64,000 bases of DNA, from assembly GCA_963714995.1 (NCBI GenBank), contig CAVQQP010000003.1:100032-164031 (forward strand), in the 5' to 3' direction. This DNA comes from Prado023 sp963714995 (GTDB taxonomy: Bacteria > Actinomycetota > Actinomycetes > S36-B12 > CAIYMF01). The position numbers were made by a program, and so were the translations under genes. The notes under the pieces are model-generated. The model worked only from the letters and a program-made list of their open reading frames with translations. It was not told where the DNA came from and did no database searches. Below, piece after piece: positions 8,321 through 17,506 of the stretch. Numbering within the stretch: the stretch's first letter is position 1; each line of letters begins with the position of its first letter.

Positions 8321-10540
8321 TCAGGCGAGCTCGAAGCGATCGAGCATCATGACCTTGTCCCAGGCGGCGACGAAGTCGTGCACGAACTTCTCCTTCGCGT
8401 CGTCGCTGGCGTACACCTCGGCCAGGGCCCGAAGGACGGAGTTCGAGCCGAAGACCAGGTCGGCGCGGCTGCCCGTCCACCTCGGCTCCCCGGTGCTGGC
8501 GTCACGGCCCTCGAAGGTGTCCTCGGACTCATCCGTCGACGCCCACCTGGTGCCCATGTCGAGCAGGTTGACGAAGAAGTCGTTCGTCAGGGTCCCGGGC
8601 GCCGAGGTGAGCACGCCGAGCTGCGATCCCCTCGTGTTCGCGCCGAGGACCCGCAGGCCGCCCACGAGCACGGTCATCTCCGGAGCGGTCAGCGTGAGCA
8701 GCGCGGCGCGGTCCACCAGCAGGTGCTCGGCCGGACGATCCTGGCCGCCCTTGCCGAGGTAGTTGCGGAACCCGTCCGCCACCGGCTCGAGCACCGCGAA
8801 GGACTCCACGTCGGTCATCTCCTGCGAGGCGTCCGTGCGACCCGGCGTGAACGGGACCTCGACGTCGACCCCGGCATCGCGCGCGGCCTGCTCGACCGCG
8901 GCGCACCCGCCGAGGACGATCAGGTCGGCCAGCGACACGCGCTTCCCGCCGGACTGGGCGGCGTTGAAGCCGGCCTGGATCCCCTCGAGGGTCCGCAGGG
9001 CGGTCGCCAGCTCAGCCGGGTCGTTGACGTCCCAGCCGTTCTGCGGGGCCAGTCGGATCCGCGCACCGTTGGCGCCGCCGCGCTTGTCGGTGCCGCGGAA
9101 CGTCGAGGCCGCCGCCCACGCGGTCGAGACCAGCCGGCCGATGGAGAGGCCCGAGGCCAGGATCGTTGCCTTCAGCGCCGCGATGTCCCCGGCGTCGATC
9201 AGCTCGTGGTCGACGGCGGGGACCGGGTCCTGCCAGATCAGCGACTCAGCGGGGACCTCCGGGCCGAGGTACCGGCTCTTCGGGCCCATGTCGCGGTGGG
9301 TCAGCTTGAACCAGGCCCGGGCGAACGCGTCGGCGAACTCGTCCGGGTTCTCCAGGAAGCGCCGGGAGATCGGCTCGTAGATCGGGTCCATCCGCAGTGC
9401 GAGGTCCGTGGTGAGCATCACGGGCGCGTGCCGCTTTGCCGGGTCGTGCGCGTCGGGGACGGCGTCGGCGGCTGCGGGGTCGGTCGGGACCCACTGCCAC
9501 GCCCCGGCCGGGCTCTTCGTCAGGTCCCACTCGTAGCCGAAGAGGGTCTCGAAGTAGCTGTTGTCCCACGTCTTGGGCGTGGGCGTCCACGCACCCTCGA
9601 GGCCGCTGGTGATCGTCGAGACGCCGTTGCCGGTGCCCAGCGTGTTCCTCCAGCCGAGGCCCTGCTCGGCCAGCGACGCGGCCTCCGGCTCGCGCCCGAC
9701 GTACTTGTTCGGATCGCCTGCACCGTGGGTCTTGCCGAACGTGTGACCGCCGGCGATGAGCGCGACAGTCTCCTCGTCGTTCATCGCCATGCGGGCGAAC
9801 GTCTCGCGGATGTCTCGCGCAGCCGCGATGGCGCTGGGTTGGCCGTTGGGCCCCTCCGGGTTCACGTAGATCAGGCCCATCTGGACCGCGCCGAGCGGGT
9901 TGGCGAGCTCCCGGTCGCCGCTGTAGCGGGCATCCCCGAGCCACTCGGCCTCCTGGCCCCAGTTGACCTCCTCGGGCTCCCAGACGTCGGCGCGGCCGCC
10001 GCCGAAGCCGAAGGTCTCGAAGCCCATCGACTCCAGGGCGCAGTTGCCGGCCAGGACCATGAGGTCGGCCCACGAGAGGCTCTTGCCGTACTTCTTCTTG
10101 ACCGGCCACAGCAGTCGGCGCGCCTTGTCCAGGTTGGCGTTGTCCGGCCAGCTGTTCAGCGGGGCGAACCGCTGCTGTCCGGCCCCAGCCCCTCCGCGGC
10201 CGTCGCTGATCCGGTAGGTGCCCGCACTGTGCCAGGCCATCCGGATGAACAGCGGGCCGTAGTGGCCGTAGTCGGCGGGCCACCAGTCCTGCGAGGTGGT
10301 CATGAGCTCCTCGATGTCGCGCTTCACCGCGGCGAGGTCCAGGGAGGCGAAGGCCTGTGCGTAGTCGAAGTCCGCACCCATCGGGTCGCTCTTGGCGGAG
10401 TGCGCGCGCAGGAGGTCGAGGTTCAACTGGTCGGGCCACCAGTCCCGGTTGGTCGTCCCGCGGACGGAGTGCGTGACGGGGCACTTGGCCTCGGCGTCCT
10501 CCGCGTTCATGTCTCCGACGACTGCATCGTGCTCAGGCAT
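8321..10540 (-). CDS. katG: Catalase-peroxidase KatG
   Basis: Haem enzyme of 739 aa that removes hydrogen peroxide and works as a peroxidase in the cytoplasm. The distal haem pocket MAWHSAGTYR is near residue 105, the Tyr of GLIYVNPEGPNG near 225 and the Met of ARMAMNDEET near 250; together with the distal Trp these give the Met-Tyr-Trp adduct of the family. The proximal His lies in AGGHTFGKTHG. Length and the duplicated C-terminal half are normal. It follows furA by 30 bp, the classic actinobacterial operon in which FurA represses its own gene and katG in response to peroxide. Confidence 0.98.
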   Translation of the reverse strand: MPEHDAVVGDMNAEDAEAKCPVTHSVRGTTNRDWWPDQLNLDLLRAHSAKSDPMGADFDYAQAFASLDLAAVKRDIEELMTTSQDWWPADYGHYGPLFIRMAWHSAGTYRISDGRGGAGAGQQRFAPLNSWPDNANLDKARRLLWPVKKKYGKSLSWADLMVLAGNCALESMGFETFGFGGGRADVWEPEEVNWGQEAEWLGDARYSGDRELANPLGAVQMGLIYVNPEGPNGQPSAIAAARDIRETFARMAMNDEETVALIAGGHTFGKTHGAGDPNKYVGREPEAASLAEQGLGWRNTLGTGNGVSTITSGLEGAWTPTPKTWDNSYFETLFGYEWDLTKSPAGAWQWVPTDPAAADAVPDAHDPAKRHAPVMLTTDLALRMDPIYEPISRRFLENPDEFADAFARAWFKLTHRDMGPKSRYLGPEVPAESLIWQDPVPAVDHELIDAGDIAALKATILASGLSIGRLVSTAWAAASTFRGTDKRGGANGARIRLAPQNGWDVNDPAELATALRTLEGIQAGFNAAQSGGKRVSLADLIVLGGCAAVEQAARDAGVDVEVPFTPGRTDASQEMTDVESFAVLEPVADGFRNYLGKGGQDRPAEHLLVDRAALLTLTAPEMTVLVGGLRVLGANTRGSQLGVLTSAPGTLTNDFFVNLLDMGTRWASTDESEDTFEGRDASTGEPRWTGSRADLVFGSNSVLRALAEVYASDDAKEKFVHDFVAAWDKVMMLDRFELA

Positions 10541-10570
10541 GGGCTTTCCTTCCGGGTTCGGGTGCTGCGT

Positions 10571-10999
10571 TCAGGTGCTGGGTGGGGTGGAGCAGGCGGG
10601 GCACAGGCCCCAGTACGTGACCTCGGCCTCGTCGATCGCGAAGCCGTGGTCGTCCGAGGCGGTGAGGCAGGGTGCTGTTCCGACGGCGCAGTCGACGTCC
10701 TCGATGGCGCCACAGGATCGGCACACGAGGTGGTGGTGGTTGTCGGCGACCCGCGACTCGTAGCGCGCCACGGAGCCCGCCGGCTCGATGCGCCGCACGA
10801 GCCCCGCGGAGGTGAGCGCCCGCAGCACGTCGTAGACGGCCTGGGTGGACACCTCGCCGAGGTCCTTGCGCACCACACTGACGATCATGTCGGTGTCGGC
10901 ATGCGGATGCGCGTGCACCGCGGTCAGCACCGCCACCCGGGGGCGGGTCACGCGCAGGGAGGCCCCGCGCACCATGCCCTCGGCCTCGGACTGCTGCAT
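10571..10999 (-). CDS. furA: Peroxide-responsive Fur-family repressor FurA
   Basis: DNA-binding metal-dependent repressor of 142 aa. It has the winged-helix segment RVTRPRVAVLTAVHAHPHAD, the dimerisation/metal region DNHHHLVCRSCGAIEDVDC and a second Cys pair in WGLCPACS, so the CxxC...CxxC structural zinc site is complete. The ATG at 10999 is preferred over upstream frames because it begins the family-like sequence and stands 6 nt after a putative -10, suggesting a leaderless mRNA as known for furA of mycobacteria. Position directly before katG supports peroxide-dependent autoregulation of the operon. Confidence 0.95.
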   Translation of the reverse strand: MQQSEAEGMVRGASLRVTRPRVAVLTAVHAHPHADTDMIVSVVRKDLGEVSTQAVYDVLRALTSAGLVRRIEPAGSVARYESRVADNHHHLVCRSCGAIEDVDCAVGTAPCLTASDDHGFAIDEAEVTYWGLCPACSTPPST

Positions 11000-11005
11000 G
11001 GGACC

Positions 11006-11034
11006 ACTCAATCGCCTTTTCTGGAATTGGTCAA
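11006..11034 (-). promoter_or_regulatory. Putative furA-katG promoter
   Basis: Minus strand: TTGACC (11029-11034), 17-bp spacer and TTGAGT (11006-11011), then 6 nt to the furA ATG. The segment is the most AT-rich stretch in this neighbourhood and holds a CCAAT direct repeat that could be part of a FurA site. The -10 match is poor, so the exact boxes are tentative. Confidence 0.5.
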
Positions 11035-11129
11035 GATTGGTGGACAAGGACGCACCCCGCGCGCCTTCGCGGGTCCGGCGCCGTTCCATGGTTACCGTGG
11101 GGGCGCGGGGCTGGGGACAAGGGGTTGAC

Positions 11130-11971
11130 GTGCGCGGGATTCGTTCGAGGGTGTCCGCTGTGATCGGGACGGTCGCTGTCGGGATGCTGCTCAGCGCAGC
11201 ACCGACGTCCGCCATGACCGACCTCGCGGAGTTCGACGGCGACGCGCACCCCGAGGTGGTCGCCCTCCTCTATCGCACTCCTGACGGCTCCAGGGCCTAC
11301 CAGTACTGCACGGGCACGCTGATCTCGCCCACGGTCGTCCTGACTGCCAGCCACTGCAACGACGGGCTGCTGGAGACGGGCTGGGACCTCATCGTCACCA
11401 ACGATCCGATCCTGCCCCCGGTGGACGCCACCGGGTGGTTCGATGCGGACCTGAAGAACGTCGCCGCGGTGGCGCAGGTCGTGTCCAACCCGCTCTATGA
11501 GCGCGGCTACCGCGATGACGTCTCCGCCCAGGTCCTCGCCAAGTCGCTGGGCGTGTCCAAGCGGCGGTTCCCGGCCCTGCCGGAGCCCGGACGTCCTGAG
11601 CCAGATGGCAGCGGCAGGGACGCTGAAGTCCACACCGACCACGGTGCTGGGCTACGGCACGATCCAGCAGACCGTGGTCCCGGGATCGGGGTCCGCGTTC
11701 TTCGACAGCGGCGAGCGCCGCTCGGCGGTCCTGTTCACCACGAGCCTGAGACCCGCAGTGGATCCATCAGGAGATGAGCATCGTCAAGGGCCAGGGTGGG
11801 GCGTGCTACGGCGACTCCGGCGGGCCGAACCTGATGGAGCTGGACGGCCGCACCACGATCGTCGGCGTCACAAGCACCGGTGATGGGGCCTGCTTCGCGA
11901 CGAACGTCTCATCGCGGGTGGACACCCCCTCGGCGTTGGGATTCCTGGCTGACGTGCTCGCCTCGAGCTGA
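11130..11971 (+). pseudogene. Secreted trypsin-like serine protease, broken by two +1 frameshifts
   Basis: GTG at 11130 after AAGGGG starts a Sec-type signal peptide (MRGIRSRVSAVIGTVAVGML, cleavage near TSA). The mature part has the catalytic His in LTASHC (S1 family H57), an Asp in RDDVSAQVL and, two frames later, the nucleophile Ser in GACYGDSGGP, followed by a normal C-terminus ending at 11971. The reading frame jumps near 11583 (extra base in CCCGGACG) and near 11752 (extra base in GACCCGCAG); deleting one base at each restores LPEPDVLSQ and LRPQWIHQEMSIV. All triad positions survive, so this is either a very recent pseudogene or an intact gene with sequencing errors. Confidence 0.8.
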
Positions 11972-12116
11972 TCCGCAGCGTCGTTCGGGGCGCAGCCCCG
12001 GTGGCACATGCGTGCCGTCCGATCGCCAGGTGGGTGCGGTTCCCCCCTGGGTATGGACGGCAGCTGGCCCCAGGGTCTAGGTTCGCGTCTTCCCGCCGGA
12101 CCGACCGAGGAGTGCC

Positions 12117-12527
12117 GTGGCCGCCACCTTGAACCCCTACATCAGCTTCGCTGGAAACGCGCGCGCGGCCATGGAGCACTACCGCGACGTGCTCGGAGGG
12201 GATCTGACCCTCAGCACCTTCGGTGAGTTCGGCCAGGCCGGCACCCCGATCGAGGACCTGATCATGCACGGCATGCTGCACACGCCGAGCGGGTTCACGC
12301 TCATGGGTGCGGACACGCCCCCGGGGATGGAGCACCGGCCGGGCGGGGCGATCGCGATCAGCCTCAGCGGGGACGACGAGGCTGAGTTGCGCGGGTACTG
12401 GGACGGGCTGTCCACGGGCGGATCCGTGACTGTGCCGCTGGAACGTCAGATGTGGGGCGACCTGTTCGGGCAGTGCACCGACCAGTTCGGCGTCAGCTGG
12501 ATGGTGAACATCGCCTCGGCGGCGTGA
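12117..12527 (+). CDS. VOC/PhnB-like glyoxalase-fold protein
   Basis: Small cytosolic protein of 136 aa of the vicinal-oxygen-chelate superfamily, PhnB-like branch (often misnamed 3-demethylubiquinone methyltransferase). It shows the typical YISFAGNARAAMEHYRDVLG start, the middle strand FTLMGADTPPG, GAIAISLSGDDEAELRGYWD and the family ending WGDLFGQCTDQFGVSWMVNI. GTG at 12117 follows GAGGAG. The substrate is unknown. Its last 35 bp overlap the end of the convergent hydrolase gene. Confidence 0.9.
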   Translation: MAATLNPYISFAGNARAAMEHYRDVLGGDLTLSTFGEFGQAGTPIEDLIMHGMLHTPSGFTLMGADTPPGMEHRPGGAIAISLSGDDEAELRGYWDGLSTGGSVTVPLERQMWGDLFGQCTDQFGVSWMVNIASAA

Positions 12528-13392
12528 GGCCACCCGGGGGAGCCAGTGGCGTCGGGGAGCGGGATGGTGGTCCGCCCGCGACAAAGCGCGCGATGTCGGT
12601 GGCCACCCGATCCGGTTGCTCCCAGAGCACGAGGTGGCCGGTGCCCTCGTAGACGACAAGGTGGGAGTTCGGGATCGCGGACGCCAGGGCCGCTTGGTCC
12701 GCGCGAGCCAGCAATCCGTCGCGGTCCCCCCAGATGATGAGGGTGGGGGCGCAGATCGACCCCAACCCGATCGGTGGCGGGGACGTCGTCAGGCCGGCGA
12801 GGCTCTGACGCCACACGGCTGCCGGAATCCTCGCTGCGTCGTCGACCCGGTCCTCGAAGTACCAGTCAGGCACCTCGTGGAACAGTGGGAACCATTCGAG
12901 GAACTGCCTCACCCACCTCGGGTCCAGTGGGTCGTCGAGCCCTTCGATCTCGTGGGCGAATGGTGGGCGTCCGTGCAGGGTGAGTGGCGAACCGATGAGG
13001 ACCAGGCCCGCCACACGGTGCGGATAGCGGATGGCGACCTGCTGGGCGACGTACCCGCCACTGGACGAGCCGGCCAGCACGACCGACGGCACCTCCATGG
13101 CGTCCAGGAAGGCCACAACATCGCCCGCAAGTGACTCCAGGTCGTAGCCATCGGCAGGCTTGTCAGCCTCGCCATGGCCGCGTTGATCCAACGCAAGGAC
13201 GCGAAGGGAGGGCTGGAGCAGTGGCGTCAGGCGATCGAAGGACCTGAGCGACTCGATCCACGCATGCAGGAGGAGCACGGCAGGGCCTGAGCGGTCGCCC
13301 CGCTCCGTGAAGGCAAGGGCGACGCCAGTCCTGAGTGGGACACGGCTGGCTCGCTGTCCCGGGGCCACGCGGTTGGCCTGCGAGTGCGTCAC
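12493..13392 (-). CDS. Alpha/beta-fold hydrolase
   Basis: About 299 aa with a complete serine-hydrolase triad: nucleophile Ser in AGSSSGGYVA, acid in IIWGDRDGLL and His in YEGTGHLVLWEQP; the oxyanion strand VLLLHAWIES and LALDQRGHGEADKP are typical of epoxide-hydrolase/haloperoxidase-like members. The start is uncertain: GTG at 13392 is used here, but the frame is open further upstream and no strong Shine-Dalgarno sequence decides. The C-terminal tail after DIARFVAG is Pro/Arg-rich and overlaps the convergent VOC gene by 35 bp. Confidence 0.85.
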   Translation of the reverse strand: MTHSQANRVAPGQRASRVPLRTGVALAFTERGDRSGPAVLLLHAWIESLRSFDRLTPLLQPSLRVLALDQRGHGEADKPADGYDLESLAGDVVAFLDAMEVPSVVLAGSSSGGYVAQQVAIRYPHRVAGLVLIGSPLTLHGRPPFAHEIEGLDDPLDPRWVRQFLEWFPLFHEVPDWYFEDRVDDAARIPAAVWRQSLAGLTTSPPPIGLGSICAPTLIIWGDRDGLLARADQAALASAIPNSHLVVYEGTGHLVLWEQPDRVATDIARFVAGGPPSRSPTPLAPPGGLTPPRRCSPSS

Positions 13393-13450
13393 GGCCGGTC
13401 CGTGTCCCTTCCTCACAATCGTCGGGGTCGTGGCTCGATGGGCCGCACGT

Positions 13451-14545
13451 TCAGGTGGTGAGCCGGTACATCCGGAACTGGTCATGGTCGAGGTCGATCG
13501 TCTGCACGGCGGTGAACCCCGCGCGGCTCGCGTAGTCCTGCATGTGGTCGCGGCGCATCACCGTGCCGGTCGCCTCGGAGGGGGAGGCCGACATGCCATC
13601 GGGGAGGCACACCGTCAGGGAGTACCCGTAGAGCAGGCGCTCCATCAGCGGCGCGTCGGGGGTGAACTGGTCGAGCGTGCGCTCGTCGATGATGAGGACC
13701 TCTCCGCCGTTCGCCAACGTCCGCATGGATGCCAGCGCCTCGACCGGCCGGCTCATGTCATGCACACACTCGAAGGCGAACACCGCGTCGTAGCCGACGT
13801 CCTTCTCGAGCTCGGCGATGTCGGCGACATGGAACGCGACCCGATCCGAGACGCCGTGCTCCTGGGCATGGTGACGGGCGGCCTCGATGCTGGGCGCGTC
13901 GATGTCGTACCCGTCGACCCGGAGGTGCGGCAGGCCCTCGGCCAGTGCGATCGCTGCCCAACCCATGCCGCAGCCCACGTCAGCCACCCTGGCTCCTGGC
14001 GCGGCAAGGCGCTGGGCGACCTCAGGGATCCGGGGCAGCCAGTCGTCGACCAGCAGGGTGCGGAATATGGGCCGGTTGGCCTCCGCCTGCCCGTGGCGCA
14101 TCTCCTGGCCGTGGTCCTCCCACCCGAAGGTCCGCTCACCGCGGTAGGTGTCCAGCAGCGCCGGCAGCGCCCGCCCGGCGACCACTGTGCACCGCACCGA
14201 CGGGGCGAGGAACGCCAGGGAGTCCCGGTCGAGCATCACCTCGCGGACCGACGCAGGCATCGAGAACCGGCGGGCATCGGGTGGATCCTCGTGGTTCCTG
14301 CACTCCAGCCAGCCACCGGCCGTTTGAGCCTCGCACCATTCCCGCGCATATCGGGGGACCACGCCGGTGCGCTCCGCCAGCTCATCGGCGGTGATCGCCG
14401 ATCCGTCGTCGAGCGCCTTGTAGAGGCCCAGGGCATCGCCCAGGTACAGCGCGTACAGGTCCATCGCGCCAGCGAGCGCCTCAACGAGCCGCCCGACGAT
14501 GGTGTCCAGGTCGCGGGGCGGGACAGTCAACTCCGTGTCGGTCAC
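13451..14545 (-). CDS. Class I SAM-dependent methyltransferase with N-terminal winged helix
   Basis: Soluble protein of 364 aa. The N-terminal third (GDALGLYKALDDGSAITADE, then RTGVVPRYAREWCEAQTAGG) is a winged-helix dimerisation module as in O-methyltransferase-like proteins; the SAM-binding loop VADVGCGMGWAAIAL is near residue 187, with the acidic ribose contact in VDGYDIDAPS and VFAFECVHDM downstream. The GTG at 14545 avoids overlap with the cupin gene upstream; an ATG at 14581 with GGTGGAG would overlap it by 26 bp. Same orientation and 10-bp spacing suggest co-transcription with the cupin gene. Substrate unknown. Confidence 0.88.
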   Translation of the reverse strand: MTDTELTVPPRDLDTIVGRLVEALAGAMDLYALYLGDALGLYKALDDGSAITADELAERTGVVPRYAREWCEAQTAGGWLECRNHEDPPDARRFSMPASVREVMLDRDSLAFLAPSVRCTVVAGRALPALLDTYRGERTFGWEDHGQEMRHGQAEANRPIFRTLLVDDWLPRIPEVAQRLAAPGARVADVGCGMGWAAIALAEGLPHLRVDGYDIDAPSIEAARHHAQEHGVSDRVAFHVADIAELEKDVGYDAVFAFECVHDMSRPVEALASMRTLANGGEVLIIDERTLDQFTPDAPLMERLLYGYSLTVCLPDGMSASPSEATGTVMRRDHMQDYASRAGFTAVQTIDLDHDQFRMYRLTT

Positions 14546-14555
14546 GTGGGATCCG

Positions 14556-14918
14556 CTAGTCCGCTGCTCGGCCCCAGACATGGGCTCCACCCCAGTCGAT
14601 CGCCTCCACGGGCTCATCGCCGACGACCCAGGCGTCATGCCCGGGCGGCAGCCAGTTCACATCCCCGGGACCGGCCTCGAACTCGCTGCCGTCGGCCGTC
14701 CGCACGCCGAGCCGTCCGGAGATCAGGCACTGGAAGTGCGGCGCCTCGCAGAGCTCCGTCCCTGCCGCTGGCTTGACGTGGTCGGACCACCGCCAGCCCG
14801 GCTGGAGCGTCATCCGCATGACCTTCCCGCCGCCGATGTCGACGATCTCACCCCGACCGAACGGGAACTCCCGGACATCATCAGGATCCGAGAAGTTCTT
14901 GAGCTCGAAGCTGGCCAT
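14556..14918 (-). CDS. Small cupin-domain protein
   Basis: Single-domain cupin of 120 aa with very strong Shine-Dalgarno AAAGGAGG before the ATG at 14918. Cupin motif 1 is partly visible in WSDHVKPAAGTELCEAPHFQ with metal-type His, and motif 2 in GPGDVNWLPPGHDAWVVGDE. Such proteins bind small ligands or act as dioxygenases or isomerases; no specific function can be assigned. It leads the methyltransferase gene in a probable two-gene operon and has iron-box-like sites upstream. Confidence 0.85.
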   Translation of the reverse strand: MASFELKNFSDPDDVREFPFGRGEIVDIGGGKVMRMTLQPGWRWSDHVKPAAGTELCEAPHFQCLISGRLGVRTADGSEFEAGPGDVNWLPPGHDAWVVGDEPVEAIDWGGAHVWGRAAD

Positions 14919-15013
14919 TGCTGGCCTCCTTTCCTCGGCGATCCACGGTCGTCACGAGGAGGCCCGAGGTGGCCCACTCCGCGCGTGGTTGGATCGCCAC
15001 CTACCCCATCAGA

Positions 15014-15032
15014 TTAGGTGAGGCTCGCCTCA
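15014..15032. promoter_or_regulatory. Iron-box-like site (DtxR/IdeR type), copy 1
   Basis: TTAGGTGAGGCTCGCCTCA matches 15 of 19 positions of the established DtxR/IdeR/DmdR consensus and contains an 8-bp inverted repeat (GGTGAGGC/GCCTCACC, 15017-15034). It lies between the divergent cupin (start 14918) and SnoaL-like (start 15226) genes and could control either. Confidence 0.6.
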
Positions 15033-15133
15033 CCATACTCCCCGGGGCATGGTCGAATCAATGGCCCGGAGCTCGTCCACGGCTCCACCGGAAGGCTCAT
15101 GTTCGGGGCCTGTACGCATGCGCGGAGCCGCAG

Positions 15134-15152
15134 TAAGGTGAGGGAACCCTAA
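15134..15152. promoter_or_regulatory. Iron-box-like site, copy 2
   Basis: TAAGGTGAGGGAACCCTAA matches 14 of 19 positions of the DtxR/IdeR consensus. It is 74 bp upstream of the SnoaL-like start and 102 bp from copy 1. Two such sites in one short intergenic region strengthen each other. Confidence 0.5.
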
Positions 15153-15225
15153 CCACAGGTACCGTCTCCGGTGGGGTCGGTCGCTGATGGAGAGGGCTGG
15201 CTGAAGACGACTCAGGAGGCATCAG

Positions 15226-15633
15226 ATGACAGGCAACGCTGACATTGCGCGGGGCATCTACGAGGCGCTGAGCGCTCACGACCTCGATCGCATGATGTCC
15301 ATGATGTCCGAGGACATCGTGGACCACGAGATGGCCTCGGAGATGCCGCCTGGGAGGGAGGGGGTGCAGCAGTGGTTCGACACGTTGTTCGCGGCGTTCC
15401 CGGACATGACGGCCACGGTGGAGGACATCATCTGCGAGGGTGATCGGTGTGCCTGTCGGGTTCGGATGCAGGGCTCCCACCAGGGCGAGTTCATGGGGAT
15501 CCCGGCGACGCGGAACCCCGTCGACATCGAGGTCTACGACATCCTCCGGCTGGAGGACGGGATGGTCGCCGAGCATTGGGGGCTCACGGACGACGCGCGG
15601 ATGATGCGCCAGATCGGCGCGATGCCCGGCTGA
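15226..15633 (+). CDS. SnoaL-like / ester-cyclase-family protein
   Basis: Small NTF2-fold protein of 135 aa (IARGIYEALSAHDLDRMMSM, PPGREGVQQWFDTLFAAFPD, then EVYDILRLEDGMVAEHWGLTD), the layout of SnoaL-like polyketide-cyclase-related proteins. Members bind hydrophobic small molecules in a cone-shaped pocket; a catalytic role cannot be stated. ATG at 15226 follows CAGGAGG. It is divergent from the cupin-methyltransferase genes across two iron-box-like sites. Confidence 0.85.
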   Translation: MTGNADIARGIYEALSAHDLDRMMSMMSEDIVDHEMASEMPPGREGVQQWFDTLFAAFPDMTATVEDIICEGDRCACRVRMQGSHQGEFMGIPATRNPVDIEVYDILRLEDGMVAEHWGLTDDARMMRQIGAMPG

Positions 15634-15698
15634 TGGCAGGTGGGCCAGTGCGAGCTCGTCGGGGTCTTGCGGGTCGCTGAGCCTCGTAGGCTGGGGGT

Positions 15699-17417
15699 AT
15701 GACGCGACGCCCCTATGAGGTTCTGCCGGGCCACCACGGGGGCCGGATCAAGGTCTCCGTGGCTGGCAGCGAGCTCCTGCGCATCCCCCGCCTGAACCGC
15801 GGCACCGCGTTCACTCTCGAGGAGCGGGAGCGGTTCGGGCTGATCGGGCATCTGCCCACGGGGGTGACGCCGCTGGAGGCCCAGCTGCACCGGTCGTACA
15901 GCCAGTTCCTGCGCGCGGAGACCGACCTGGACAAGTTCGCCTTCCTGTCGGCGCTGCGTGATCGCAACACGGTGCTGTTCTACCGGCTGCTCAGCGAGCA
16001 CCTCGAGGAGATGATGCCGATCGTCTACACGCCCACGATCGGTGCGGCGATCATCGAGTTCAGCCAGTCCTACCAGCGTCTGCACGGGGTGTTCCTCTCG
16101 ATCGACAACCCGGAGCAGATCGAGCGCTCGCTGCAGGGCCAGGGTCGCAATTCCGAGGATGTCGACCTGCTGATCGTGACCGACTCCGAGGGCATCCTCG
16201 GGATCGGTGATCAGGGCGTGGGCGGAATCCAGATCGCGTTGGGCAAGAAGTCCCTCTACACGGCGGCTGCGGGCATCGACCCGAACCGGGCCCTCGCGAT
16301 CGTCCTGGACGTGGGGACCGACAACCTGGCCCTGTTGTCCGACCCGCTCTACCTGGGCCTTCGGCACAGCCGGGTCCGCGGGCAGCGCTACGACGACTTC
16401 ATCGAGGCGTTCGTCGACGCGGCGACCACAGTGTTCCCCTACGCGATGATCCATTGGGAGGACTTCGGCGCCGCCAACGCCCACCGGGTGCTCAGCACGT
16501 ACCGGGATCGGATCTGCACCTTCAACGACGACGTGCAGGGCACCGCGGCCGTGGTCGCAGCGGCCGCCCTGGCCGCGGTCCGGTCCAGCGGCGGTCGCCT
16601 GCGCGACCAGCGCATCGTCATCCACGGGGCCGGCACCGCGGGGGTCGGCGTTGCCGACCTGATGCGCGACATGATGATCAGCGAGGGTGCGACACGCGAG
16701 CAGGCAACCGCGGCCTTCTGGGGGCTCGGCAGCCGCGGGCTGCTCACGACCGCCCTCGGGGACAGGATCCGGCCGTTCCAGCGGCCATACGCACGCGACG
16801 CATCCGAGACCGATGCCTGGACGCTGGACGTCGAAGGGCGCATCGGCCTGGCCGATGTGGTCCGCAACGTCCGGCCCACGATCCTCATCGGCACCTCCGG
16901 CCAACCCGGGGCCTTCACCGAGCCCATCGTCCGCGAGATGGCCGCGCACGTGGACCAGCCCGTGATCATGCCGCTGTCCAATCCCACGTCATTGGTCGAG
17001 GCCACACCCGCGGACCTGCTGGCCTGGACCGACGGCCGCGCGCTGATCGCCACCGGGTCCCCGTTCCCCCCGGTCCACCTCGACGATCGGGAGTACCGGA
17101 TCGCCCAGGCCAACAACGCACTGGTGTTCCCCGGCCTGGGGCTGGGCGTGGCCGTGTGCCGGGCGACCCGCGTGACCGACCGCATGATCGCAGCGGCCGC
17201 GCAGGCCGTCGCCGGGCTCGTCCACGTGGATCGTCCTGGGGCGTCGCTGCTGCCGGCTGTCTCCGAGCTGCGCATGGTGTCAGCCACGGTTGCGATCGCC
17301 GTCGCCGGGGCCGCCGAGCGGGACGGCGTGGCGACCCGCGTCCTGGACAACCCCGTCCAGCAGGTGTTCGACGCCATGTGGACGCCCGAGTACCCGGAGC
17401 TCATCCTCGACCAGTGA
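15699..17417 (+). CDS. maeA: NAD-dependent malic enzyme
   Basis: Oxidatively decarboxylates malate to pyruvate, producing NADH (EC 1.1.1.38 type). The 572-aa length fits the large SfcA/MaeA class. Visible motifs are RNTVLFYRLLSEHLEEMMPI and VYTPTIGAA (malate/Tyr region), the Lys-containing IQIALGKKSLYTAAAGIDP, metal-site WEDFGAANA and CTFNDDVQGTAAV, and Rossmann loop IHGAGTAGVGVADL. No Shine-Dalgarno sequence is present; a TAGGCT hexamer (15687-15692) 6 nt before the ATG suggests a leaderless transcript. It stands alone between unrelated genes. Confidence 0.95.
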   Translation: MTRRPYEVLPGHHGGRIKVSVAGSELLRIPRLNRGTAFTLEERERFGLIGHLPTGVTPLEAQLHRSYSQFLRAETDLDKFAFLSALRDRNTVLFYRLLSEHLEEMMPIVYTPTIGAAIIEFSQSYQRLHGVFLSIDNPEQIERSLQGQGRNSEDVDLLIVTDSEGILGIGDQGVGGIQIALGKKSLYTAAAGIDPNRALAIVLDVGTDNLALLSDPLYLGLRHSRVRGQRYDDFIEAFVDAATTVFPYAMIHWEDFGAANAHRVLSTYRDRICTFNDDVQGTAAVVAAAALAAVRSSGGRLRDQRIVIHGAGTAGVGVADLMRDMMISEGATREQATAAFWGLGSRGLLTTALGDRIRPFQRPYARDASETDAWTLDVEGRIGLADVVRNVRPTILIGTSGQPGAFTEPIVREMAAHVDQPVIMPLSNPTSLVEATPADLLAWTDGRALIATGSPFPPVHLDDREYRIAQANNALVFPGLGLGVAVCRATRVTDRMIAAAAQAVAGLVHVDRPGASLLPAVSELRMVSATVAIAVAGAAERDGVATRVLDNPVQQVFDAMWTPEYPELILDQ

Positions 17418-17506
17418 CCGGCACATGAGCGGCAAGTGGGTGTTCCCCGCCTTCGGGCAGGTGGTGCTCGGCCAGGAGTCGCAGGCCCAGTGCATACGAT
17501 CCACAC

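Noticed and set aside
8015..11128. 1037-codon plus-strand frame across katG
   Set aside because: Antisense shadow of katG and its neighbours, with no protein features.
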